A DNA stretch of 64,000 nt from Nodosilinea sp. FACHB-141 (GCF_014696135.1 NZ_JACJPP010000017.1:43228-107227); one strand, 5' to 3'; numbered from the stretch's first letter, positions 17,462 to 26,484 are shown. Program-made: numbers and translations. The notes: generated by a model from the sequence alone, not told the origin.

Positions 17462-18827
17462 CGGGCGTGAGTTCCTTAGCGGCCAGTAGCGCGGGGTTGA
17501 GGTCAAACCAGGTTTGCCCCGCATCCCGATATTCAAACACAAACAAACTGCGCAGCAGAGCTTGATACTCGCCTTCGCCCCGCACCGCCTTTGTGCGATG
17601 CACCTCCCGCAGCAGGCCCCATTCTTCGACCTCGATCGCCTTAGTGAGATCGCTCAGCCGCAGACTAATCACCTGACCGAGCAGAGCCTGGGTGAGGGGC
17701 GGGTCGGCCTTCTTGAGGCAATCGTTGACCAGCACCAGCAAATTCCGCACGTGGCCACCGCTGGCCAAACACAGGCGATCGAGGGTTTCAGGCGAGTCAA
17801 AGATTTGCCCCAGCTGATCCAGGCGCTGGTCATCAGGCACCTCCGGAAAGGCGCGGGCCAAAATCATCTGGCGCAGAGCCTCCAGCCCCGCTTCGCAAGC
17901 GCTGCCGTCGCGGTTTTGGGTGCGCACCATGGGCAACACCTGGGGGCTAGCCCCAAACCGATTGGTCAGGTTCTCTTTTTCGTTAGAAAACGACAGCACC
18001 AGAGGGATGGTGTAGATCACATGGCAGCGCAACTGCTTGAGCTGGTCGCCCCGATCCACAAATAAGTACTCGGGTTGGCGGCGGTCCTGCACGCGGGGCT
18101 TGTTGTCGATGCGATCGAGGTTATCGACAATCACCACCAGCCCAGCCTTGCCCTGGTCGATCAGCTGCCGGTTGGCCGCGTCAATTAGCTCGCCATTGAT
18201 GATGTCGAGAATGGTCTTGATGCGCGGCTCTAGATGCTGGCGCAGGAGGGCGCGCACGTCTTTGCTATCTTTGGCCTTGGTGGTAATTTCGCCAATGCCG
18301 AGGGAGAGCGAATAGGTGCCATCCGCAGCGCTGATACCCAGGTCACCACCGACCTTGATACCGCCAATTTCAGGCCCTTTAACCTTTAGCCCTGTGACCT
18401 CAGAGTTGAGCAGGTCGGCGGTGCTCTTAATTAGCTGTTGAAAGCGGCTGGGAGTTAGACGCAGCTTGGCATCCTCTAGGCTTTTGCTGACCTGCTTGGC
18501 GATCGCCAGCAAAATATCGCTGATATCCACATCCCCCATGTCTAAGTCGTCGGTCGACTCAAAGTAGACCACATGGTAGCCCGCGGCCTCTAGATCGCCC
18601 TGTAGACGAGAAAGCTCGGTCGATTTGCCACAGCCAATGTGGCCGGTAAACAACTGGCAGGTGGGCTCTTCTCCAGACAGGGTAATGGTGCGCTTCAGCT
18701 CTTGCACCAGATCGCTGCCTCGCACCGCTGAGAAGTCGATATAGTACTGCTTATCGGCGGAAGAGGTGAGGTTTAGGGTTTTGCTAGGGTTACAGGCCCG
18801 AAAAAACCGCCCTGCATCAAATGCCAT
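17454..18827 (-). CDS. P-loop ATPase paired with the STAND-WD40 protein
   Basis: 457 residues from ATG 18827 (MAFDAGRFFRACNPSKTL); an upstream ATG at 18866 is less likely. Walker A is GHIGCGKST near 62 and Walker B VVIVDNLDRID near 230, so it belongs to the AAA/KAP-like STAND-related P-loop class. The middle contains a Gly-rich beta segment. The C-terminal part looks helical or winged-helix. It overlaps the 1853-aa STAND gene by 8 bp and is certainly co-translated with it. Such ATPases next to STAND-WD40 genes may act as partner or loader subunits. No membrane segment is seen. I do not know a characterised homologue. Confidence 0.8.
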   Translation of the reverse strand: MAFDAGRFFRACNPSKTLNLTSSADKQYYIDFSAVRGSDLVQELKRTITLSGEEPTCQLFTGHIGCGKSTELSRLQGDLEAAGYHVVYFESTDDLDMGDVDISDILLAIAKQVSKSLEDAKLRLTPSRFQQLIKSTADLLNSEVTGLKVKGPEIGGIKVGGDLGISAADGTYSLSLGIGEITTKAKDSKDVRALLRQHLEPRIKTILDIINGELIDAANRQLIDQGKAGLVVIVDNLDRIDNKPRVQDRRQPEYLFVDRGDQLKQLRCHVIYTIPLVLSFSNEKENLTNRFGASPQVLPMVRTQNRDGSACEAGLEALRQMILARAFPEVPDDQRLDQLGQIFDSPETLDRLCLASGGHVRNLLVLVNDCLKKADPPLTQALLGQVISLRLSDLTKAIEVEEWGLLREVHRTKAVRGEGEYQALLRSLFVFEYRDAGQTWFDLNPALLAAKELTPDA

Positions 18828-19135
18828 GGTTTGTCGCTGCCCTATCGTTACGCTCCAACTGCCCAAACTATGGCGTATTTTCTAAGAATGAGCGACAGAA
18901 GTCCTGAAAATTTAACGGATGCGAGGAATGTGGGTTCTTTGGTAGCGTGAACCACTAGAAAAGGCAGAGGCGATCGCAGCCGCCAACTAACGCAGTGGGC
19001 AGAGCAGTACTTGCCTATACTGGCAGTACTGGCTGGAGATTAGAGCAGCACTGGCCAGGGGACAAATCGGCATCAGCCCTTTAGAAAACAGGTGAGGCAA
19101 TAGGTGCCATTGCATACTTACCTGGACAAACGACT
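18828..19135. promoter_or_regulatory. Divergent spacer with three GCAG(T/C)ACT repeats
   Basis: About 300 bp between the ATPase/STAND operon and the SnoaL-like gene. GCAGTACT occurs at 19004-19011 and 19023-19030 and GCAGCACT at 19045-19052, roughly two helical turns apart. They could be operator copies for either gene. No gene is visible. Confidence 0.35.
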
Positions 19136-19498
19136 ATGGAACCTCGGGAACTCGTGAAGACTTGGGTTGATACATTCAACCGCCGCGATGTGGAAGGCCT
19201 AGTAGCCTTCTACAGCGACGATGCCATTAACCATCAAGTGGCCGATGCGCCCGTCATCGGTCGCCACGCCATTCGAGCCATGTTTGCGGCGGCGTTTGCC
19301 CAGGCCGACATGGTCTGCATCGTTGAGCAAATTTTTCAGGATGGAGAGTGGGCCATTCTCGAATGGCGCGATCCTTTAGGGCTGCGAGGCTGCGGTTTTT
19401 TTCATATTCTGGACGGCAAAATTGTCTTTCAGCGCGGTTATTGGGACAAGCTGACATTTTTGCGGCTCAACGGCTTGCCCCTGCCAGATGCACCCTAA
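19136..19498 (+). CDS. SnoaL-like / NTF2-fold protein
   Basis: 120 residues matching the SnoaL-like polyketide-cyclase or ketosteroid-isomerase fold: an N-terminal helix ELVKTWVDTFNRRDVEGLVAF, then YSDDAINHQVADAPVIGRHA, and strands ending FFHILDGKIVFQRGYWDKLTFL. These small cone-shaped proteins bind hydrophobic molecules or act as isomerases; the substrate is unknown. It is a single gene, divergent from the ATPase/STAND operon. A 30-bp palindrome after the stop may end its transcript. Confidence 0.85.
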   Translation: MEPRELVKTWVDTFNRRDVEGLVAFYSDDAINHQVADAPVIGRHAIRAMFAAAFAQADMVCIVEQIFQDGEWAILEWRDPLGLRGCGFFHILDGKIVFQRGYWDKLTFLRLNGLPLPDAP

Positions 19499-19554
19499 CA
19501 GGGGATAGAGGCACCACTCGTGCATGAAGGATTCAATGGGGATTCCCCAAAGCG

Positions 19555-19584
19555 AGAGGGCAGGGGCGATCGCCCCTGCCCTCT
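19555..19584. terminator. 30-bp perfect palindrome centred on HIP1
   Basis: Positions 19555-19569 are the exact reverse complement of 19570-19584 with GCGATCGC at the centre. It lies between two convergent genes, so a bidirectional transcript end is possible, although no T-run follows directly. Confidence 0.5.
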
Positions 19585-19630
19585 ATAATTTCTCCAGATA
19601 CTCTCCTAGAAATTTGACCTCTACTTTTAC

Positions 19631-19996
19631 CTAAAAGCCAGCATCCGATTCGGTCCAGGTGGCGCAGGGTTCAACGCTGCAGCTAGCCATCACCAGCTCA
19701 ATCAAGAAGTTGCCCTCGTAGGGAGCAACTACTCCAGGCACAGCGTCAACCAGCGTATCTGAGGCTACCAGTTCACCCGACTGAGCGTCGTAGAGAAACA
19801 TGTCAAGATCGCTACAGTCTTCATCGCAGCTGGCGAACACAGCCTCATCCGCCAGCAAGTAACCTTCATAGGTAATGGTTTCGCCGGTGCTGAGCCAGTC
19901 TGAGCGGGACTGAGCCTGGGCAATCGTTGCTGTGGTAGCAATCGCGATCGCCCCTAACGCCACCGTTGCCGTCATCTTCACTCCAAACTTAGTCAT
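19631..19996 (-). CDS. Small secreted protein, function unknown
   Basis: 121 residues from ATG 19996 (MTKFGVKMTATVALGAIAIA). A clear signal peptide ends after TATIAQAQ. The mature part is acidic with four cysteines (SCDEDC, SCSVEPC), which suggests two extracytoplasmic disulfides. The frame opens further upstream to 20158, but that part is non-coding in style. I recognise no family. It resembles short cyanobacterial periplasmic beta-sandwich proteins with a Y-E-G-N-F-like motif. It is about 140 bp downstream of the GT39 gene on the same strand. Confidence 0.65.
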   Translation of the reverse strand: MTKFGVKMTATVALGAIAIATTATIAQAQSRSDWLSTGETITYEGYLLADEAVFASCDEDCSDLDMFLYDAQSGELVASDTLVDAVPGVVAPYEGNFLIELVMASCSVEPCATWTESDAGF

Positions 19997-20133
19997 ATTC
20001 AATGCTCCGAGGTTGATAAAAATGAGGCCAACGCCCGGTCCGTGACCAGCGATTGACCTTACCCCTAGACTGCCTCTAGCGGTATCTATTACCACACCAA
20101 GTTTTGCCAGCTCTACGGAGACTTTACTAATGT

Positions 20134-21759
20134 TTAAGGAAGCTGCACCAACACCCAATCGCGCACCTGGCCCAAGCGCACCGTCTCGGCGGGTAGCGCA
20201 CCTAAGTCTGGGACGGCAACCCAGGCGTAGCTGCCTGGAGCTAAGGTCTGCCAGTCGTCGGTAGCGGTGCCGGGCTGGGGCGTGTAGAAGGTGATTAGCA
20301 CCGCATCTTCGTCACCCAGGCCGATGCTGTTGACAATAGCGTGGACAGAGTTTTGGGCCACAATCTCTTGGAGGGGTGGAGTGGTCAGCGCCAATTTAAT
20401 GTCGGGGTTGTAGTTGCCCCATAGACCAGTGGCGTAGAGCAAGGCGATCGCCCCCCATGGCCCCAACAGCCATCCCCCCTGCCAAAGTGCAGCGGATTCA
20501 CCACGCTGGTGGTGGGCAGAGCGCCAGGAAACGGCCAGCGGCACTAGCCACCCCAGTCCCGCCGCGATCGCGACTAGGCCGTAGCGCCACAGCTCCTCCA
20601 CCGGGAATCGCTGGGGTTGCAGCAAGGCGACACCCCCCGCAATGATCAGCACAGCCCCAATACTCGTTAGGAGCACGGTTAAACCTGTCACCAGGCGAGG
20701 ACGTCGATGCGATCGGTAAAGCGCTCCTAGGGTCGTCAGGGTTAGCGCCGCCAGCAGGGCGACAAAAGGCAATAGCTGGAGTGGGTAGTACCAGGTGCGG
20801 GTCTTAAACAGGGCCAGCAGGGTAAACAGCACCAGCGGATACCCTAGCCACAGCGCTTTACGCGGGTAGGGCGACTGCCATCCTAGCCACACCCCGGGCA
20901 CCGCCAGCAGCGGCCAAGGAAAAGCATTGAGAGGAATATTCCAGAAATAGTAGAGCGGGCCGACGTTGTGAAAGTCTTCCTGGGCCAGGTTGGCCAGCAG
21001 GCCAAAGGTACGCTCGAGGGGCAGCGAGCCGTAGCGCTGCACGCTGAGGGCCAGCCAGGCGATCGCAGGCACCATTCCCACCACTAGACCCAGGTAGATT
21101 CCTGGGTTAAACAGATGGCGGTGGCGGCGATGGTCAAGCAGCAGGTAGGGCACCAGGGCCATCACCACCGGAATCACCATGATGCTTTTGAGCATAAAGC
21201 CCAAGCCCACGGTGCTGCCGGCCAGCAGCCCCCAGCCCCACCGGCGCTGAGGCTGCGCTTCCGACTGAAGTAATGCCCAGATCCCGAGCAGTTCCAGCGC
21301 AGTCAGCGGCACATCTTGAGTGGCCAGCCGCGAGGCCTGCATCCAGATTGGGGTGGCGGCGAGAATCGCTGCGCCCCACAGAGCAATCTGGGGCGTCAAA
21401 CATCGCAGACCGATCGCGTAGGTCAGCATCACCGCTCCCCAGCTGGCGATCGCTCCCGGCAGCCGCGCCGACCATTCACTCACCCCAAACAGTTTGTAGG
21501 AAGCCGCAATCAGCCACTGAATACCCATCATGCGATCGTGCACCGGGGCACCCCACCACTGCTGGGTAACCCAGTCCCCCGTTTCCACAATCCACCGAGC
21601 CTGCTGGGCATACAGGCCCTCGTCGTGGGGCATCAGGCTTTGCAGTGGGCTGCGCAATAGCAGCAACAGGCCCACCCACAGACTTAGCACCAGGTAGGGC
21701 GCAAGGAAGGATTTGCCAAGGCTAAACCGCCGGGTGGTCAGGCTGGAGGACAAGGGCAT
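20134..21759 (-). CDS. GT39-family (ArnT/PMT-like) membrane glycosyltransferase
   Basis: 541 residues with about 11-12 transmembrane helices. The first extracytoplasmic loop carries the catalytic acidic motif MPHDEGLYAQQARWI near 45-59, as in PMT/ArnT enzymes that transfer a sugar from a polyprenyl-phosphate donor to a periplasmic acceptor. The ending (TDDWQTLAPGSYAWVAVPDL) is a small soluble C-terminal domain typical of ArnT-like proteins. Substrates cannot be inferred; lipid A or surface glycan modification is most likely. It is divergent from a methyltransferase gene. Confidence 0.85.
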   Translation of the reverse strand: MPLSSSLTTRRFSLGKSFLAPYLVLSLWVGLLLLLRSPLQSLMPHDEGLYAQQARWIVETGDWVTQQWWGAPVHDRMMGIQWLIAASYKLFGVSEWSARLPGAIASWGAVMLTYAIGLRCLTPQIALWGAAILAATPIWMQASRLATQDVPLTALELLGIWALLQSEAQPQRRWGWGLLAGSTVGLGFMLKSIMVIPVVMALVPYLLLDHRRHRHLFNPGIYLGLVVGMVPAIAWLALSVQRYGSLPLERTFGLLANLAQEDFHNVGPLYYFWNIPLNAFPWPLLAVPGVWLGWQSPYPRKALWLGYPLVLFTLLALFKTRTWYYPLQLLPFVALLAALTLTTLGALYRSHRRPRLVTGLTVLLTSIGAVLIIAGGVALLQPQRFPVEELWRYGLVAIAAGLGWLVPLAVSWRSAHHQRGESAALWQGGWLLGPWGAIALLYATGLWGNYNPDIKLALTTPPLQEIVAQNSVHAIVNSIGLGDEDAVLITFYTPQPGTATDDWQTLAPGSYAWVAVPDLGALPAETVRLGQVRDWVLVQLP

Positions 21760-21871
21760 GGAGAGTTTCGACCTCGGGATCAGACAATTTCATCACCCTA
21801 CTATAGACGGCGGCCTTGAGAGAGCCAGGTGCTACCGGTAGCCAGCCGCTTTTTCGCGGGAATGACCGCCT

Positions 21872-22669
21872 ATGATGGTGCCTAGATCCAAGCTCAAGGG
21901 AGAAACAAGCGAAGAAATGGCGGCGGGAAGCATCGATCGACACAACCAAGAAATTCTCAAAAATGCCGAAGCTTGGCATCAAAAGCCAGCTCTGCGGGCC
22001 ATCTACAAAACGTTTCACCAAACCATTGCCAACTACCTGGCCCCGCTGCCCCAGCCTACCGTCGAGCTGGGCTCTGGGGTCGCCGATATTCAGCGAGTGA
22101 TCCCCGGCTGTATCCGCACCGATATCTTCCCTAACCCCTGGATTGATCGAGTTGAGAACGCCTACGCCCTTTCCTTTGCCTCCGGCAGTCTGTCGAACCT
22201 GGTGCTCTTTGATGTGTTTCACCACCTGCGCTATCCCGGCACTGCCTTCGAGGAATTCGATCGCGTGCTGGCCCCCGGTGGCCGAGTGATTTTGTTTGAG
22301 CCCTGCGTCAGCCTGCTGGGTCTGCTAGTCTACGGCGCCCTCCACCCCGAACCCCTGGCCCTTAACCAACCAATTCAGTGGCACGCGCCCCCCGATTGGG
22401 ATCCAACCCAAATTGATTACTATGCCGCCCAAGGCAACGCCAGCCGCCTGTTTCTCAAAGCCAACATCCCTCAAGATTTAAACGGATTTCGAGTCGTTAC
22501 TACCCAACGCTACGCCGCCATCTCCTACGTTGCCTCCGGCGGCTACTCCAAGCCCCAGCTCTACCCCACCTCGTGGCTACCGCTGATGACAGCGATCGAT
22601 CGCCTCTGCGACCACCTCCCCCAACTCTTCGCCACCCGCCTACTCGTGGTTTTAGAAAAAGTCACCTAA
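21872..22669 (+). CDS. Class I SAM-dependent methyltransferase
   Basis: 265 residues. The SAM site is TVELGSGVADIQRVIPG near 57-73 (motif I). The post-I acid is in RTDIFPN, and the later motifs are FDVFHHLRYPGTAFEEFDRVL and APGGRVILFEP. The Methyltransf_11-like core is clear, but the substrate is not. An alternative ATG at 21917 (MAAGSIDRHNQEIL) would give about 250 residues and may be the true start. It is divergent from GT39, so it may methylate an envelope glycan or lipid. Confidence 0.8.
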   Translation: MMVPRSKLKGETSEEMAAGSIDRHNQEILKNAEAWHQKPALRAIYKTFHQTIANYLAPLPQPTVELGSGVADIQRVIPGCIRTDIFPNPWIDRVENAYALSFASGSLSNLVLFDVFHHLRYPGTAFEEFDRVLAPGGRVILFEPCVSLLGLLVYGALHPEPLALNQPIQWHAPPDWDPTQIDYYAAQGNASRLFLKANIPQDLNGFRVVTTQRYAAISYVASGGYSKPQLYPTSWLPLMTAIDRLCDHLPQLFATRLLVVLEKVT

Positions 22670-22743
22670 CCTACCCGCCCACTCGCCCACTCACCCACTC
22701 ACCCACCCATCCACCCGCCTACCCATCCACTCGCCCACTCTTC
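22670..22743. repeat. Simple CCCACTCA/CCCATCCA repeat
   Basis: A run of 8-bp-like units (CCCACTCG, CCCACTCA, CCCATCCA, CCTACCCA) fills the spacer between the convergent methyltransferase and SLH genes. It belongs to the same family as the simple repeats near 31.3, 35.0, 39.8 and 50.2 kb. Confidence 0.8.
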
Positions 22744-24903
22744 CTACGGCCTCACAATAAACGGGTTGTCAATCCTCGACGCCCGCAGCTGTAGCACTAG
22801 CGCCTGATACACCGCCGCACAGACATCGGCGCGGCTGGCTACCCGGTTGGGGTGGAGCTGAGCAATGTCGGGCACGTTGACCACCAGACCGAGTTGCGTG
22901 GCCTTAGCAATCGCATTCACCGCATAGTCGGGAATGGTGGCGCGATCGCGGTAGCGCTCCAGCAGTCTCAGGTTGCCGGGCTGGTTGGGCAGCAGCGCCA
23001 GCCCCGAGATCAGCGCTACCCACACCTGAGCGCGCAACAAGGGATTTTCTGGCCCAAAGGTTTGATCGGGAAACCCCGAGAGAAAGCCTCCCCGGTAGGC
23101 AGTTTGAATAGCGCTGGCCCCCCAGTAGCCCGCGGGCACATCGCGAAACAGCTGGGCCGGGCGGCGCGGCGCGGGGGCAAAGGCGCGGCTAACCAGAGCG
23201 GCAAACTGGGCGCGGGTCATGCGCTGAGCGGGGTTAAAGCGGCCCGCGTCATCCCCCTGCACTAGGCCGAGGTTGAGCAAGCCCTGAATAAAGTCCAGCG
23301 CCCAGTGGGTTTGAATATCGGGAAACGATCCTTGAGCCATGGCAGCAGGGGGAGTAGCAGTAGTAGTTAAGGGAGGGGCCTTGCCCTGGGCTACTAGACC
23401 TTGGTAGATCAGCACGGCAACCTCGGCGCGGGTCATGGTTTCTAGGGGCCGCAGCTGCTCTGGGTCGGGATGGTTGATCACCAAGCCCGCCTGAGTGGCG
23501 CTGGCCAGAGCATCGATCGCATAGCTGGGAATCTGGGCGCGATCGCGATACACCCCCAGCCCGCTCGCTGGGGCCGGGGGCAGCTTCAGCCCCGCGGCCA
23601 CAGCCACGATTGCCTGCACTCGCACCATGCCCTGGTTAGGGCGAAAGGTCTGGTCGGGGTAGCCGCCCAAAAAGCCCTTGCGCTGGGCCTGGTCGATAGC
23701 GCTGGCGGCCCAGTGGGTCGGTGGCACGTCCACAAAGGTGATGGCTCCCCGCACCGGGTCGAAGTTGCTGTAGCTGGCAGCCACCATAGCCGCAAACTGG
23801 CCCCGATTGATCGTTTCCTGGGGGCGATAGGTGCCGTTGCCGTAGCCCTTCACCAGACCGCGATCGGCCAGAGCCTCAATGTAGGGAGTGGCCCAGTGGC
23901 CCCCTAGGTCGGTAAAGCGGCTGGGCACCGGAGTGGCTGGAGTCAGCGGCTTGTCCAATGGTGTGGGGATTGCAGGTGCGGGAGGCGCAGGGGAAACGGT
24001 GGGGCGATCGAGCAGCACCGGCGGTACGGCGGCAGGGTCAGGCCACTGGCTGGCCAACAGATTAACTGGCCCCACCAGCCCCGTAGGAATCACGTCGTTG
24101 CCCACGAGAGTTAGCGCCGGTTGGGTGTCGTTGCGCAGATCGGCCTGGCGGTTGTAGCGCAAAATGTTGCCCGCTGGGTCGTCGGGCTGACCCAGGTCGG
24201 GGCGACCGGTGTCTTGCACTACCAGGCCAGCGGTTTGGTTTTGCACCAGCCGATTGTGCCGCAGCACTGGGCTAGCGGCCCCGGCCACCTGCACCCCCAC
24301 CTGGTTATTTGAGCACTGGCAGCCGCGCAGGAGGGGGGCCGAGTTTTGACCGAGATAGATACCAGTGCCGCAGCGCTCTACCGTGCAGTCTTGCACCTCG
24401 CCCCGGGCTTGGTCGACAAAGCTGAGGCCGCGATCGCCGCAGTCATTTACCCCCGTTTTTGCCACTAGGGGACGGCTAGCCCCCGATACCTGAAGCCCCA
24501 CCTTGCACTGGCTGACGCGACAGGCTCGCACTAGGGGCGCGCCCGAGCCAATTAAGATGCCAACGCCCTGAGGGTTTTGCACCGTCACCCCCCGCAGCTG
24601 GCCCTGACCCTGAATAATTAACCCTACTGAAATCGCCCCTGGCCCTGACCCGCCGCCTGCGATCGCAATCCCCTGACCCTGGGTCGATTCCTGGCCCGCG
24701 ATTATCACGCCGTCCGGCACGGTGATGGGGAAGCGTTCGCCCGTGGCAGCGCTGTAGGTGCCGGGGGCGAGCTTGATCAGCGTGTTGGCCTGGGCCGCTC
24801 CGAGGGCAATCGTTAGGGTTTTGTAGGGCAGGTGGGGGCGGCCCGAGGGTTCATCAATCCCGCGGTTGGGATCCACATCGAGGGTTTTAGCTATAGTGTC
24901 CAA
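22744..24903 (-). CDS. Beta-helix (DUF1565) protein with six SLH domains
   Basis: 719 residues from a TTG start with TAGGAGA upstream. Residues 1-290 are a right-handed beta-helix: DUF1565 start, then repeated short strands such as VTVQNPQGVGILIGSG and GCQCSNNQVGVQV. A Pro/Thr linker follows (about 290-330), then two triplets of S-layer homology modules (FTDLGGHWATPYIEAL, FVDVPPTHWAASAIDQ, YRDRAQIPSYAIDALA, then a second similar set). SLH modules tether proteins to the cell wall. Oddly, no signal peptide is visible at the N-terminus. The C-terminal SLH triplet looks like a duplication of the first. Confidence 0.88.
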   Translation of the reverse strand: MDTIAKTLDVDPNRGIDEPSGRPHLPYKTLTIALGAAQANTLIKLAPGTYSAATGERFPITVPDGVIIAGQESTQGQGIAIAGGGSGPGAISVGLIIQGQGQLRGVTVQNPQGVGILIGSGAPLVRACRVSQCKVGLQVSGASRPLVAKTGVNDCGDRGLSFVDQARGEVQDCTVERCGTGIYLGQNSAPLLRGCQCSNNQVGVQVAGAASPVLRHNRLVQNQTAGLVVQDTGRPDLGQPDDPAGNILRYNRQADLRNDTQPALTLVGNDVIPTGLVGPVNLLASQWPDPAAVPPVLLDRPTVSPAPPAPAIPTPLDKPLTPATPVPSRFTDLGGHWATPYIEALADRGLVKGYGNGTYRPQETINRGQFAAMVAASYSNFDPVRGAITFVDVPPTHWAASAIDQAQRKGFLGGYPDQTFRPNQGMVRVQAIVAVAAGLKLPPAPASGLGVYRDRAQIPSYAIDALASATQAGLVINHPDPEQLRPLETMTRAEVAVLIYQGLVAQGKAPPLTTTATPPAAMAQGSFPDIQTHWALDFIQGLLNLGLVQGDDAGRFNPAQRMTRAQFAALVSRAFAPAPRRPAQLFRDVPAGYWGASAIQTAYRGGFLSGFPDQTFGPENPLLRAQVWVALISGLALLPNQPGNLRLLERYRDRATIPDYAVNAIAKATQLGLVVNVPDIAQLHPNRVASRADVCAAVYQALVLQLRASRIDNPFIVRP

Positions 24904-25009
24904 CGGGGAGATCTCCTAACGGCAGCAGGAAATGCGGCGGTTGGCTCAGAATGTCGCTATGCCAGAATACCGTTATGATTAAGCCAGTTAAAAGGATAGG
25001 GCGAAAGTT

Positions 25010-25360
25010 GTGATTGCGGTTGCCGTTAGCCTAAATCTAGTGATTGCGCTGTTTTGCTTTTATGTGGCCTGGCAGGTATGGCAGTTGAGCAAAAGTCTGG
25101 GGGCCGTGGCCGACGCGCTGACGACTTGGGAGCGCAATACCCACAACACCCTCAATCCCATTGTGATTCCTCCCGCTATTTTGCGCGGCCAAGCAGGCAC
25201 AGCCTACCTTAGACAACGCTACAGCCTACTTCAGCTCCAGCTTCAACGCCTTCAGCAGCTCATGGCTATGGTGGGTCTGCTGCCCCAGGCCAGCCGTTGG
25301 CTAGGAATGAGCCGCCGGTTCAGCCCCAGGGCCAACGTGGCTTCTGCTAAAAGGCGGTAG
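25010..25360 (+). CDS. Small membrane-anchored hypothetical protein
   Basis: 116 residues from a GTG start. One N-terminal transmembrane helix (VAVSLNLVIALFCFYVAWQVW) is followed by a helical, probably coiled-coil segment (RQRYSLLQLQLQRLQQLMAM) and a basic tail. I do not recognise a named family; similar single-helix proteins precede YtxH-like genes in cyanobacteria. It is the first of three same-strand genes (25010, 25439, 25786) that all look membrane-attached, so they probably form an operon. Confidence 0.65.
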   Translation: MIAVAVSLNLVIALFCFYVAWQVWQLSKSLGAVADALTTWERNTHNTLNPIVIPPAILRGQAGTAYLRQRYSLLQLQLQRLQQLMAMVGLLPQASRWLGMSRRFSPRANVASAKRR

Positions 25361-25438
25361 GATTGCCTTAGCTCTAGCCGGTTAAGGGATTGGGCAGAGG
25401 TCGGGGCAACGGTTTGGCAAGCACAGGATAAAGACATT

Positions 25439-25774
25439 ATGAGCGAGAAACAGTCAGGGGGGTTTGTTGGCGGAGTGCTGCTAGGAGCCGCTATAGGCGC
25501 AGTGGCAGGGCTGCTGGTGGCTCCCCGTACCGGGCGCGAAACCCGTCGCATTCTCAAAAAATCAGCTGATGCCTTGCCTGAGCTGGTCGAAGACTTAGCC
25601 ACCAGCGTCAATCTTCAAGCCGATCGCCTGTCGGAAACCGCTTTAGTTAATTGGGACCACACGCTGACTCGGCTGCGGGCGGCGATCGCCGCCGGTCAAG
25701 AGGCCAGCCGCCAGGAATATGAGCAGCTTCGCCAGTCCGCACCCGTGGTCAGCAACGGGTCTACCCAGGAGTAG
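25439..25774 (+). CDS. YtxH domain-containing protein
   Basis: 111 residues with the YtxH pattern: GGVLLGAAIGAVAGLLVAPRTG followed by the basic cluster RETRRILKKSADALPEL, then a long amphipathic helix. YtxH proteins are membrane-anchored, stress-related proteins of unknown mechanism. It lies between two other small membrane proteins, 11 bp before the next gene, consistent with one operon. Confidence 0.85.
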   Translation: MSEKQSGGFVGGVLLGAAIGAVAGLLVAPRTGRETRRILKKSADALPELVEDLATSVNLQADRLSETALVNWDHTLTRLRAAIAAGQEASRQEYEQLRQSAPVVSNGSTQE

Positions 25775-25785
25775 GAGCACCCATT

Positions 25786-26484
25786 TTGGCCGACCCGCTG
25801 TTTTGGCTAGCTCTATCGTTTTTGCTGGTTGTCATCAGTCTGACGGCGGTGCTGATGGTGGCCATACCGGCCATGCGCGAGCTGGGTCGCGCTGCCCGTA
25901 GCGCCGAAAAATTCTTTGATACCCTGGGTCGCGAGCTGCCCCCCACCCTGGAGGCCATTCGTCTCACGGGGTTAGAAATAGTGGAGCTCACCGACGACGT
26001 CACTGAGGGCGTGCAGAGTGCCGGGCAGGTGGTGCAGCAGGTTAACCAAAGTATTTCTACTGCCCAGACCGGAGCTAAGCGCCTAAATACCGGCACCAAA
26101 ACTTTTATGGCCGGGGCCCGCGCTGCCTGGCAAGCCTGGACGAAGAATCCGTCGCCTCAGCCACCGCCTCGCCGCCCCGCCAAATCAGCTCAGACACCTC
26201 AACCCGTTATTCAGCCTGGCGATCGCGCCCCCATCCCCACCCCACGACCGCTGGAGCTTGAGGACGGCCACAGGGAAAACCAGAGCGATGACGCGGCCTC
26301 CCCGGAGGGAAATCGCACCCTTCCCGGTAACCTTGATATCCCGCTTCCTCAGCTCGAAGAAACCACCCTTCACACGCTCCCCGAGGCTGGGCTAGAGACC
26401 ATCCCCACCGCCGACTCTTCTGAGCTATTGCCCAGTCGGTCGACCCAGCAAACCCAGCACCGTCCCAGCACCGAGCGAGACTAG
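25786..26484 (+). CDS. DUF948-like membrane/coiled-coil protein
   Basis: 232 residues from a TTG start with GGAG just upstream. One transmembrane helix (LFWLALSFLLVVISLTAVLMV) is followed by a helical region typical of DUF948 (REL, SAEKFFDTLGRELPPTLEAI, TDDVTEGVQSAGQVVQQVNQ) and a Pro/Glu-rich disordered C-terminal half. DUF948 proteins occur beside YtxH in Bacillus as well, which supports the operon assignment. Function is unknown. Confidence 0.75.
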   Translation: MADPLFWLALSFLLVVISLTAVLMVAIPAMRELGRAARSAEKFFDTLGRELPPTLEAIRLTGLEIVELTDDVTEGVQSAGQVVQQVNQSISTAQTGAKRLNTGTKTFMAGARAAWQAWTKNPSPQPPPRRPAKSAQTPQPVIQPGDRAPIPTPRPLELEDGHRENQSDDAASPEGNRTLPGNLDIPLPQLEETTLHTLPEAGLETIPTADSSELLPSRSTQQTQHRPSTERD

